A stretch of 21,896 nt of DNA from Paraglomus occultum (lineage: Eukaryota > Glomeromycota > Glomeromycetes > Paraglomerales > Paraglomeraceae). Below are positions 1 through 8,788 of this stretch, one piece after another (the stretch's first letter is position 1; each line of letters opens with the position of its first letter). The notes below the pieces were generated by a model. The model had not been told where the DNA came from, searched no databases, and was given only the letters and a program-made list of their open reading frames with translations. The stretch spans positions 1 through 21,896 of the forward strand of contig CAJVPJ010000559.1 of assembly GCA_910592205.1 (NCBI GenBank), in the 5' to 3' direction. The position numbers and the translations under genes are program-made.

Positions 1-937
1 CTACCAAGCCGTGTTCTGGAATGCGTAGTCTAACTACATCACCAACAATAAACGACAAGAACTACTCTTCCACCTCTCCTTAGCATTTTTGTCTAATGCA
101 TTCTACATTGCGATCGATATTTTGTTGCGAATTGCGTCAGGGATCGCTGATTCGTTTTCATTATCGTTAAGACGAATAAACAGCTACTATTTTTTAATCC
201 TTCATGCGTTTAGAATAACTACTTATTAAAAAAAGCATCATCGCTGGTGCAATCCAGTTATGTGATAAATCAACCCGATTTTTTTAGTACTGAACTTTAA
301 TTGTTTTCCCATAAAAAAGTGCTAGAATATACAATAAGCATGTTCTCCTAGTGTACAAACAAACGATATCTGTCCAACAGTTGTGCATAAATTATGTGAC
401 AACATCGAAATGAATATCACTCTGAGCTTATTTCGATTTGGGTCAGAACAACAACAACAACAATAACAACAACAACAACAATAATAATAATAATATAGAT
501 TTCATTATTTGTTTTTATACGTAATTACGAGCAAGTGTATTTTTAGCATTCAATTGTAGTAAAGGAACGCAAACATCCATGCGTCATTCCAATTAATTAT
601 GAAGTTACTAATATAACGCGGTTATAACAGTCTTCTAACTAGGATCGTCTTGATAGCCGCTTCGCCGCTTTATGTTCCCGAATATTGGAACGCTTTTTAA
701 AATATAAAGCCAGCCGTCTGATAAATTAAAGTTTTCAACATTTACCAGAGCGGCAAAAAGCTTGGCAAACAAGGCTACATTAGCATGTGACTTGGGAACT
801 TGCTCTAACAATTACAGGATGCGCAGCGTTTTTCGAGTAAAATCACAGTATCTTTTTAGATTGTAAGAAATAACCTGTTGACTGAAGATACAGTGTGTAA
901 CAAAAAAACTTCTCGCGTAATGTAAACAGTTCTAACT
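1..937. other. gene-poor flank, no confident gene
   Basis: No sustained reading frame is visible in this AT-rich stretch apart from the microsatellite listed separately. At the extreme left edge, on the minus strand over about positions 4-58, a short frame reads GDVVRLRIPE. This resembles the C-terminal segment of integrase/KRBA2-like mobile-element proteins (pattern GD-V-RIP), but it is too short and too close to the edge to call. The rest holds only AT-rich sequence with scattered stops. Confidence 0.4.
449..496. repeat. CAA/AAT trinucleotide microsatellite
   Basis: An imperfect trinucleotide run is visible: several CAA units, an interruption, more CAA units, then AAT/ATA units. It lies outside any recognisable gene. 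Its complement-type counterpart, a GTT run, occurs at about 12083-12111. Confidence 0.9.
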
Positions 938-1329
938 CACCCAATTTGGATCCAAATTGCGTCGAAAATAATTCAAAACAAACGCAAAGTTTTGTTTTAT
1001 ATATAATAAAGATTTATTTTGGTATTATTATGTAGCTTTTTCATAATTTACCCCAAACATACCAGCAAAATTGCCAAATTGTTTCTCAGCAATAATGTAC
1101 CCAACTTAATGGACTGGCCATCTAACAGTCCATATCTAAATCCAATTGAAAATTTCTGGAACATTGTCAAGACAAACGTAGAAAAAAGACTCGTGGTGAT
1201 TTGGTGCAATTTATGGAGAAAGAATGGGAGAAAATTCCCGATATGGTTCTAATTAATTTAGTTAACTCAATGAAAATACGTTGTGAGCTTATTATTGAAA
1301 AACAGGGTGAAAGGATACTATATAATTAA
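938..1329 (+). pseudogene. Tc1/mariner-like transposase remnant (copy 1), internally deleted
   Basis: From about 1046 the plus strand reads PKHTSKIAKLFLSNN followed by DWPSNSPYLNPIENFWN, the C-terminal DDE part of Tc1-like transposases with the final catalytic residue context LNPIEN. After VEKR, in a run of six A near 1182, the frame shifts. The next frame continues with the typical C-terminus (EEW-like EKEWEKIPDMVL, then LVNSMKIRCELI) to a TAA at 1327-1329. The N-terminal HTH domains and first catalytic Asp are missing. The upstream segment (about 938-1005, containing TTTGGATCCAAA) resembles the repeat at 11948-12064, so this looks like an internal-deletion derivative joining an element end to the last third of the transposase. 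It is non-functional as read. Confidence 0.82.
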
Positions 1330-1740
1330 AAAAATCCAGAAGTCTTAGCATTTCAAATGAGCTACTCCACGTTTATTTTCATTCACCGGTTGTTCTTCTG
1401 CATCACGTTTTATTTTTACACACTGTATTTCGGTTAGAAGACGAGTGATTAGACAAGTAAGTACTATATGGTTTAACGTGGTAACTTCAAGGTGAAAATC
1501 CTTTTTATTTTTTGTTAGTGTTGTTGAATTTTTATTTAGCATCAGCAAATATGAAGATTTGTAAGAATAACAAAGAGTGTTTTAACGAGCTCAGCTTGAG
1601 ATAAACTTTCGATTATCATTTATATGATTTTAATTGTCGAAAAGGTGTTATCGAGATTCAGGATATGACGATAATATAACCAATTACAGTTACACATATA
1701 ATCATATACTTTATATACAAAAAAACTTCCCCCGGAAAAT
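1330..1740. other. spacer between two transposase remnants, no gene
   Basis: AT-rich sequence between Tc1-like copies 1 and 2. The short minus-strand frame at 1345-1548 is compositionally biased (Lys/Asn/Thr-rich), shows no family motif and has no supporting splice structure. Decayed 5' parts of copy 2 may lie here but cannot be recognised. Confidence 0.4.
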
Positions 1741-1742
1741 TG

Positions 1743-2108
1743 TAATTTGGTTTGTTTTCGACAGGCCAGATTTTATGTCGAATCAATCTTACAGCAACAT
1801 TTCTCAGAAATTAACCAAATGCTTGGGGTAAGTGAATGGAGGTTTCAGCAAAACAATGTCCCCAAGCATACTAGTCGTCTTCTAAAGCCTTTCTTGACGA
1901 GAATGCTGACTGGTCATCCGATAGTCCTCACTTAAACTCTTATGTGAAAGGTAATGTAGAGAAACAAATGCCTAGAAATATCAGCAAACTGGACAATTAT
2001 GATGGAGGAGTGAGGAGTATTCCAGATGCCGTTGTAATAAATCTCATGAGCTCAAAGAGACGTCGTTGTGAACTTATAGAAAAATATGGTCATATTAATT
2101 GCTATTAA
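1743..2108 (+). pseudogene. Tc1/mariner-like transposase remnant (copy 2), frameshifted
   Basis: The plus strand reads RQARFYVESILQQHFSEIN, then WRFQQNNVPKHTSRLLKPFL. This is the Tc1 DDE block usually written QQDNDPKHTS, with the second catalytic Asp replaced by Asn (QQNN). Near 1903 the frame shifts and continues as DWSSDSPHLN, but the expected PIEN block with the third catalytic acid is replaced by SYVKGNVEK. The C-terminal part (IPDAVVINLMSSKRRRCELI) ends at TAA 2106-2108. It is a separate copy from copy 1, since wording and breaks differ. At least two catalytic positions and the frame are damaged, so it is a dead relic. Confidence 0.8.
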
Positions 2109-2259
2109 TAGATTCAGCTTTCAAATAAGTTATAAATCATGTGATTTGATTACATTGCAGGAAACAAAAACTTACTCTGGGGGTTTTTTTTCTGACACAC
2201 TAATAATTTAATAATACCCCAGCGAGCTACTGTGTAAAAATTTGTTTGATTTCATCCAA

Positions 2260-3280
2260 CTATTTGTGGCTGCTATCGTACAACTGATCAAAACCCATAT
2301 TTTCACCACTTCCGAATATTGGTTTGAAGAAATGATCGTGGGCGAAATGAGAACTTTTAGCAAAATAAACCCAAAACCATGCTAACGGACGTGGTATTCT
2401 ACGATTGTGCTTAGTAGTCTGTTTCATAATCAAGAATAATGCATAAATTGGGAGGAAGCTAATCAAATACAGAACTCGAGCGAACTTTCGTCTAACAGTA
2501 TCTGGTTGATATGGCTGGAGGGAGAAGAGATAGTTCTGATAGGTAGGCTCGAATCCAAATTCCTTTGCACCTTCTCGCATTAAATTCAAATATCTAGCAT
2601 AGAAGTATCCAGTCAGAATAATGCTATTACTATGTCACGATAATACTATTAGTAAATAGATTCCATTACCTTTCACTAGCCTGACATCCTATTTTTACGG
2701 AAGCGGGTTTGGCGATCAGTGTTTTGGCGAGAATTTTTTCAGCATCATAAGTTCTGCATTCTACATCAACCACAGAATATCCAGTTGGAAAATCGTCGTA
2801 CCCCCATCCACCTTCAGTCATCAATATTCGTTTGAACTGATCTTTTGTGATTAAATATGCAACTCCATGAAGAGTAGGGGGCAGCGATTCTTCGGGGTTA
2901 GCCGGATTCCATTTAAATGGAGTTCCTGCTTTGCATCGTAAATGTATTTCTCTTGCATACTCTTCGGTAATATTCTGACGGGCTTTTCTTACAATACTTG
3001 CGAAACATGGCTCAACATAAGGTGAACCCATCATATCAAGGCTTAACCAATATTCAGGGACAGTAACCACTTTGTACTGAAGTGGAACTATTTTACGGAC
3101 ACCTTGAAAGACCTTTTTGTTCATATTGCTGCCGTATGCTGCGGATAGTATTTGCAGATTTAGTTAGTCGGGAGCGTTGAGGTACAATTCTATGGGATTA
3201 CGATATGTACCTAAATACCACAGATGATTATCATCGATCGCTTCATTGACACTTGCTACTGTATGGACGTCTTTTACCAT
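2260..3280 (-). CDS. gamma-glutamylcyclotransferase-like protein (3 exons)
   Basis: Exons on the minus strand are 3280-3211, 3138-2670 and 2593-2260; introns of 72 and 76 bp have GTACAT...CCGCAG and GTAATG...GCTAG ends. The spliced frame closes at 290 aa. The ATG at 3278-3280 was chosen because it opens the frame, and splicing recreates LAYGSNM, the substrate-binding loop of the gamma-glutamylcyclotransferase (BtrG/AIG2-like) fold, at about residues 23-29. The segment RILMTEGG carries the likely catalytic acid (Glu about 132). Family members cleave gamma-glutamyl compounds to 5-oxoproline; fungal relatives include GliK-like proteins. An unusual feature is a hydrophobic stretch, LYLISFLPIYALFLIM (about residues 221-236), followed by a basic tail, suggesting membrane attachment. 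The fold is confident; the exact substrate is unknown. An alternative is an uncharacterised AIG2-like protein without cyclotransferase activity. Confidence 0.88.
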
Positions 3281-3719
3281 TTTGTACGTAAAATGTCTGT
3301 GAATTGAAAATTTTATGTTGCCGTTGAGATCGCGGTACAGTTTTTATATTTGAAAAATTTCAGGTTATTGGACTATTTATAGGCGCAGAGGATAGATAAA
3401 TTTACCCGAGGGCACTATTTAGGTTACTTGTGTGACCGACTCCGTGTTTTTCGGTAATAGAGTTATCACTGTTGCCGAAAACCAATATTGTTTCCCGGAA
3501 TTACGATTTCCGACTTGGTGCGTCTTCGGTTTATGTCAGCCCGGAATCGACGTAACATTCCGGCGAACTTTTTATGGCTTAAGTAATTAAGAGTATTGTG
3601 GACGGTCGGCACAGCCAATCAAACAAACCGTTGTTTTATGACATGAATGGGACCATATTTATCCAACACCAATTCACATGTCGATTCTTCGTTCATCCTC
3701 TTACTAGACTCTTTTCAGG
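3281..3719. other. intergenic region, possible promoter zone
   Basis: This lies upstream of the minus-strand gamma-glutamylcyclotransferase-like gene and of the plus-strand exon candidate at 3720. It is less AT-rich than the flanks around 3400-3570 and has short inverted motifs (for example TTCGGTAATAG...GCCGAA). A plus frame at 3598-3846 shows no recognisable motif. No regulatory element can be named. Confidence 0.35.
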
Positions 3720-4064
3720 ATTATCAATAACGCAGACGTCCTCCCAGAAGAACGAGAGGCAAATTTGCGGCCAAAGAGGAATCATTATTCGTTTTGTTTG
3801 GGTAAGAACTCTTACGAAGAGCAAGCTTTATACAATTCTAACGTGATTATTACTCGGATTGGTTTAATTGTCTCAGCATTCAGCAGACGTAAATATACTA
3901 ACCGACGATCGATAATTAATGGATTTCGTTTTATTGACCACGAAGATTACACAAGTAGGGGCTCTTCATCGCTCAAGAAATTGTTTAAAGTTCAAATAGT
4001 AATACCAGACGTTGCGCAAGCTTTGCAATGGTACGATATCCATAGTAATACAAACATAGTATGA
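3720..4064 (+). CDS. unrecognised partial gene (two exon-like segments)
   Basis: A plausible exon runs 3720-3801, preceded by a pyrimidine-rich acceptor (CTCTTTTCAG) and ended by GTAAGA. A 75-bp intron (3802-3876) contains the branch-like motif CTAACG and ends TCTCAG; the next segment continues in the same frame. The text reads NADVLPEEREANLRPKRN, then after splicing FSRRKYTNRRSIINGFRF and DHEDYTSRGSSSLKKLFK. I do not recognise a family; the product is basic and hydrophilic. No start codon is identified. The frame ends at 4062-4064, about 30 bp inside the foldback element beginning at 4030, so the gene may have been truncated by that insertion. The segments could also be non-coding; splice signals are the main support. 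Confidence 0.35.
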   Translation: MINNADVLPEEREANLRPKRNHYSFCLGKNSYEEQALYNSNVIITRIGLIVSAFSRRKYTNRRSIINGFRFIDHEDYTSRGSSSLKKLFKVQIVIPDVAQALQWYDIHSNTNIV

Positions 4065-4515
4065 AAATCCGTATATGAGGGTTTTTTCGCAGATCACTTG
4101 CCGATCATTTTACAATAGCAAAAGACGCATAACTTTATAGCACTTCAAAGCCTCAAGGACATGCGTTACGGCCTCGAAACTTAGGCGGTAGATACTTTCA
4201 CACTTGCGCTACCAGAAAATGAAGCCATTTTTTTATTTTTATTGACGTTATTGTCAGTTTGTATATATAAAACCTTTTTGTAGGAACGTTTCTCCAATTA
4301 TTTTATATCAAAGGGGGGGAAAAGCTTCATTTTCTGGTAGACCAAGCGTGAAATTATCTACTATCTAAGTTTTAAGGCCATAACCACTGTCCTTGATATT
4401 GAGGCTTTGAAGTGCTATAAAGTTATGCGTCTTTTGCTATTGTGGTAAGTGATCGGCAAAAAAAACCTCATATATGTGACTTTCCCTATGTTTGTATTAC
4501 TATGGATATCGTACC
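4030..4515. mobile_element. 486-bp foldback/MITE-like element with ~190-bp inverted arms
   Basis: The left arm 4030-4225 and the reverse complement of the right arm 4325-4515 align almost throughout. Outer ends GGTACGATATCCATAG / CTATGGATATCGTACC match exactly, as do the inner ends ACCAGAAAATGAAGC / GCTTCATTTTCTGGT and a central block including AAAGACGCATAACTTTATAG. A few indels separate the arms; for example the left arm has an extra partial repeat near GCCGATCATTTTAC. The loop is about 99 bp, AT-rich and non-coding. No clear target-site duplication flanks it. This is the architecture of a foldback element or long-TIR MITE mobilised by a transposase elsewhere. A transcript through it could form a long hairpin. 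Confidence 0.85.
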
Positions 4516-4930
4516 CCCCAGTAAATCATGTACAAATTTACTGTCTTTCTGTTAATATTAACAGCTTTGGGATGTTTAAAACTCCTGTATTACGTATTTA
4601 AAAAAAATAAAATAACACCGACAACTTCTTTACATTAGACGAGACTGAAAATATTTCGCGTGTTATAAATTCTCACACCAATCCGATAGAGCAAAGATCT
4701 TATCTGTCAAACTTGCCAATCAAATGGTTTTCTTCATTTGCCCCTGGCGATCGAGTTATCGAAGGAACACAAGATATTGTTGATAGTCTAACTGTTAGTA
4801 TAACTGATATAGGCATTTTAGTATTACTCAGTAACAACATTTTGTTTCACAAAATACCTTACAGGTTAAGGTAATGAGAACAATCACAATTATTGTGTTT
4901 ATTATGGAAATCCCCACATCCGTCATTGTG
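4516..4930 (+). CDS. unrecognised coding signals, possibly broken small membrane-anchored protein
   Basis: An ATG at about 4529 opens MYKFTVFLLILTALGCLK, a clear hydrophobic N-terminal segment followed by a basic stretch, stopping at a TAG near 4636. Directly after, in another frame and preceded by an acceptor-like TTTACATTAG, comes a protein-like text including NISRVINSHTNPIEQRSYL and KWFSSFAPGDRVIEGTQD. A donor-like GTTAGT follows near 4795 and a CTTACAG acceptor about 70 bp later. The join between the anchor and the second text needs a frameshift near the A-run at about 4600, or an unseen splice. I do not recognise a family. It may be a short-lived or decaying gene; it abuts the foldback element on its 5' side. 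Confidence 0.35.
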
Positions 4931-4961
4931 TAGAGCGCCATTTACGTCATGGTTATAGGGA

Positions 4962-4978
4962 ATATATATATATATATT
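4962..4978. repeat. AT dinucleotide tract upstream of the RTC5 start
   Basis: A run of alternating A and T lies about 40 bp upstream of the RTC5 start codon. It could act as a TATA-like or nucleosome-depleted promoter element, but this is inference from position and composition only. Confidence 0.5.
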
Positions 4979-5015
4979 CATAGCATTTTGACCTTTCATT
5001 ATTATATGCCGCAGG

Positions 5016-7033
5016 ATGGGTCAGATAATACCTTCCGCTGTAAAAGATAAAGTGAACGGAAGCAATGCTAATAGAGTCTCAACAGTTAAATGTCATGTAA
5101 AGCAGCATCGTTATCCACAACCAAATGCACACGTCAGAACTTTGTTACAGAATCTTAAACACATTGAGCAATATTCTTTACGAACAACATTCGATAACAT
5201 TGCCGACGATAACGATGGAGTAATAAAAGAAGATGCTTTCGTGGTGAGTCCTGTCATTTTCGGATAAATATCATTTATGTGTTAACAACCAATGCAATTG
5301 TTGACTGGTTGACGTTTGGCTGCGCTGATTTCTTCTGCTTGAAGAACTATCTCGGCCTCCCAGATAAGATAGGCATAGGCCCTCTTCTGTATAAATCATT
5401 CAAATATTTAGCTACATATCCCGATCTCCGACACGACGATGAATCCTCTCTTACATTCGATGGCCTAACAATAGCAATCGCTATCTATTGTGACAAAGCA
5501 ACGAAAAAAATTCAAGAAGACAAACTAAAGCTACTCTTCGATTCATTCGCAACAATACCGGAACCATTAGTATCCAATGAGACTGTCAAAGATCCTTCAT
5601 CTCATTCGACGCTAATATCTGATATGAGTGACCTCTCTTCACTAAAACTCAAATTCGATGATGCCGAAATTTTGAAAATACTTGGTATTGAACAAGAAGG
5701 AGAAAGCGCTGCAGGGATCGACAGCGTCTCCAGGATATACTGCAAGGATATGTTAAGTATTCTCACAGGGCTTACATGGATTATGTCCACTCAAACGATA
5801 CTGGCATTGGACGAGAATACAGACACTAGAACGAACTTATTCAACCACTTGTCTCCCGAGAATATTGCTCATATATATGATCAGATCTCACTGATTGTGC
5901 AACAAATGGAAAGATATGATTCGCGTCAACGATCACTGTCAAACATCGATCTTTCCAATCAAGTGATAACATGGCCAACATTCAAGAAATTTGTTCATCG
6001 CAATGTACCCAATATATTCAATGGCTTTCGAGCATTTTTCACTTCTCAATTTCTTATTGGGCAGACGCTTTCTCAACCACGATCAGACTCGCCATTCGTC
6101 GGCCCAAATTCCTCGTATTGGGCTACTCTGGACAAGCCATCTGACATACTGTCGGACCCGACGAAAATGGCGATACTATCGTGGATGTTGCCCGGGAAAT
6201 CAGTTACGCGACGTCAGTGGCAGAAGTTGTATTCGGGCAGAGAACACGGATTTAGTATGAACAGATTCGAGACGCGTGTATTTAAGTATCCAGGACCGAC
6301 ATTAATTCTGATAAATGCTGAGGTATTGTCTTCAAAATCACTTACTCAACAGAATGGTAACGGTGAATACTGTTCATCAAAAGAGAACGTCTCCATGTCG
6401 CATCCACAGACCCTGATTTTAGGGGCATATATTGCTGAGCCATGGAAATCAACTAGTTCTTTAACAAAGTGCTTTGGGTCAGAGGACTGCTTTTTATTTG
6501 AACTCTATCCAACCTTTGAGGTATTTCCTTCCTCAAAGCGGAATACTAATTATGTGTATTATAACTCATCCATTGGACTCGGCTTTGGAGGTTTACCGAC
6601 TTCCGGAAAGACATCTAACAAGCTAGAAAATCAAGAGTGCAATTCGTTCTTTTTGCAATTGGATTATAGCCTTCAATTTGGTCGATATCGTAATGATCCG
6701 CTTAGAGAGATAGCTCCCACATACATGCTCTCCGAAACTAGGAATCATTTTGATACACCATTTGAAGTGATAGAGATTGAGGTATTTGGACTGGGTGGAG
6801 ACATGGCTAAGCAGAAGCAGGAGAGCGAGTGGTTATGGGAAGAGAAAGATGTTAAAAAGAGAAGGTCTCTAAAGAGCAACTCAGGAAAGGTTGATAACGA
6901 ATTGTTGAAGATGGTACGTTGTCTTATTTACTGTGAATATTGTTGTATACTTCAGACTGAGCAATTGTAATTTGTTTCCTATTTGTAGGCGGGTGTCATT
7001 AATGAAGATCTTCGGAGAGAAGTAAGACTGTGA
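5016..7033 (+). CDS. RTC5: RTC5-like TLDc-domain protein (3 exons)
   Basis: Exons are 5016-5243, 5345-6913 and 6989-7033; introns of 101 and 75 bp have GTGAGT...TTGAAG and GTACGT...TTGTAG ends. The frame is consistent across both junctions and gives 613 aa, slightly longer than yeast Rtc5. The ATG at 5016 gives MGQ, a start typical of RTC5/TLDC1-type proteins; Pro at residue 6 makes myristoylation doubtful. The first splice creates FVNYLGLPDKIG, followed by YKSFKYLATYPDL, an N-terminal motif of the family. The TLDc domain spans about residues 340-565 with GFSMNRFETRVFKYPG (from about 378), LGAYIAEPW and GLGFGG. Family members bind the V-ATPase and influence lysosomal/TORC1 or oxidative-stress functions; yeast Rtc5 promotes V-ATPase disassembly. 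The last exon adds only 15 codons including the stop. Confidence 0.92.
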
Positions 7034-7373
7034 ATGACTTAGGTGTTTATAATTCACAAGAGAACAATTACTGTTAAATACGCATCTGTAAATCCGCAAA
7101 TATTTAATATTAGTAATAGATTAATTGTAAACATTCAAATTGTGAATATGGTATGTAGAGTACATCACCTCATCAAACATAAATACGATCGAAACAATTA
7201 TATCGTAACAATTAAATATCAAAGTCGCAAACCAAGATTGTTAAAGCAGACTTAACACTACCTTGAAAAATTCTCACAAAGTCGAGAATAAATTTCAACT
7301 CTATTTTTTGGATTTAATGTTCGGATCTACAAACCATACTACGTCTCAGACCCCACTTACGCCCTTCCCTCTT
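7034..7373. other. convergent 3' intergenic region
   Basis: This lies between the RTC5 stop and the minus-strand carrier stop, so it holds the 3' UTRs and terminators of both. It is strongly AT-rich in its first half. The short open frames here show no motif and are read as non-coding. Confidence 0.6.
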
Positions 7374-8535
7374 CTAATCTATTGTCTGTTCTATTCGATT
7401 TCTGTTCCCCCAAACCTTCAATCCATCGTCCCCATAGTATCTCTGATCTATTTTCCTTTTCATAATTTCAAATACCAAAAATCCCACACTCGTAGCTGGC
7501 ACAGCCCTCAAAACTGTTCCCCCAAATTCACCATATAAAAACTTACGCCAACCTACACGCGAGGCCATAATTTTACATTGTTCAAAAGTGAGTTTGTAAA
7601 GTTTCGGACGTTGCAAATGTTGAAATTCTGCTTGAGCTTCTTCGATTAAGAAAACATTACGGATTTTATCGAGAGGGTGATCTACGATATGATATGAAAT
7701 AGCAGCAAGGCCACCGGCAATTAGAACGAAGGTTGGTTCGAGCAATGGCGACGGAGTTGATTGTGGGAAAGAAGAGGGAAAGGATAGAGAAGAGGTTGAA
7801 GACGGAGAAAGTGGATAGAAGGAAGATATAAAGGTGCGATAACATTGTTCCTTTACAAACTCAAAGACACCGAAAAATAGACCGCATGACAGTGAATCCT
7901 GAAAAGATAATAGAAAAGTGGCATTCCAGATATTAATACAATTTTCCCATTTTTCAAGCGAGTCTCCTCTCCCTTACCTTAGCCAAAGTCAGTCCGAACC
8001 CACGATAAATACTTGCCCATCCCAATTCTTTCCACGTAGTTCTCGCGTAGTCTATCATGCTTTTATGCTTTCCTGTTAAGAGATCATTCACTTCAAAACG
8101 CACCTTCAGCGAATCCATCGGTGTTGCAACGAATGATTGTGCTGCTCCAGCTAATGCCCCCGATAGAAATACGGCAGAAAAGGGTGGAGGTATGGCTTGT
8201 TGAGTATTGTATGATAAGGAAGCATGGAAGCGTGGTAAGACTGAGACATAGACTGTATATAATACGCCACCGATTAGGGAATTTGCTATTAGTGGCGGAA
8301 GAATGTGTCGAGGGATAAAGGTGAAGCTAGAGATGGGAAAAGGAGAACAGATAATAGGATATAGCGTTTGCGTATAGTTGTATATAAAATCATCAATGAT
8401 TCGCGTTATTGTATATGAATGTTCATACGCTTTCGCTTACCCATAATGTTTGACTGCATGTGATATCATACCAAGACTTGTTGATTGAAAAGAAAATCTG
8501 CTATTTGTCGGAGGTGGTAGAATAGCCCTAGCCAT
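7374..8535 (-). CDS. mitochondrial carrier family (SLC25-type) protein (3 exons)
   Basis: Minus-strand exons are 8535-8441, 8326-7978 and 7898-7374; introns of 114 and 79 bp are GTAAGC...CTCTAG and GTAAGG...TTTCAG. The spliced frame closes at 322 aa, normal for an inner-membrane solute carrier. The second carrier repeat carries PMDSLK (about 101-106) after SGALAGAAQSFVAT; the third carries PLDKIR (about 223-228) after AGGLAAISYHIVDH, with a C-terminal FGGTVLRAVPATSVGFLVFE segment. The first repeat is degenerate (FIPRHILPPLIANSLIGG) with no PX[DE]XX[KR] signature, as in a fungal subgroup of uncharacterised carriers. A Ser/Pro-rich insert lies at about 175-199. The substrate cannot be read from sequence. 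ATG 8533-8535 begins MARAILPPP; an acceptor-like CTTTTCAG just upstream leaves room for another 5' exon. Confidence 0.88.
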
Positions 8536-8626
8536 AAGCAAATAGTCGACTCTAAGTGGTCTGAAAAGCTTTCATACATCAATAAAGTATATTTGTTACT
8601 ACTTTTCTAAGTCTTTTCATTCGCAG

Positions 8627-8788
8627 CCTTCCTATATAATACCTTTATCGGTGTCCTATACCACAATGCTAGGCTCTGCAACACTAAAGAGCGAGCTATT
8701 GCAGCCGGTGCTCCTATGCTGGCAGGATTCGGTTTATTCTCTGCTGTAACATCTTGGAATATAGACGCTGGAGGATCCATACATTGAG
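8627..8788 (+). CDS. exon-like fragment of a small membrane protein, unrecognised
   Basis: A pyrimidine-rich acceptor (TTTTCATTCGCAG) is followed by an open plus-strand frame reading FLYNTFIGVLYHNARLCN, then ERAIAAGAPMLAGFGLFSAV and ending WNIDAGGSIH at a TGA. It contains two hydrophobic stretches separated by a polar loop. Residue usage looks coding, but no 5' exon or start was found; the upstream sequence is occupied by exon 1 of the minus-strand carrier. The second hydrophobic stretch plus Asp/Gly-rich turn loosely recalls the fungal AIM19 mitochondrial protein family, but that is a weak resemblance and the expected continuation after the turn is absent. It may be the last exon of a small gene or a truncated relic. 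Confidence 0.35.

Noticed and set aside
1345-1548. Minus-strand open frame between two transposase remnants
   Set aside because: Low-complexity composition, no motif, no splice support.
5602-5790. Minus-strand open frame within RTC5
   Set aside because: Antisense shadow of the well-supported RTC5 exon 2.
5991-6260. Plus-strand open frame overlapping RTC5
   Set aside because: Out-of-frame shadow of the TLDc coding sequence.
7263-7538. Plus-strand open frame over the carrier 3' exon
   Set aside because: Antisense shadow of the carrier; no motif.
8121-8318. Plus-strand open frame over carrier exon 2
   Set aside because: Antisense shadow of a clearly coding exon.
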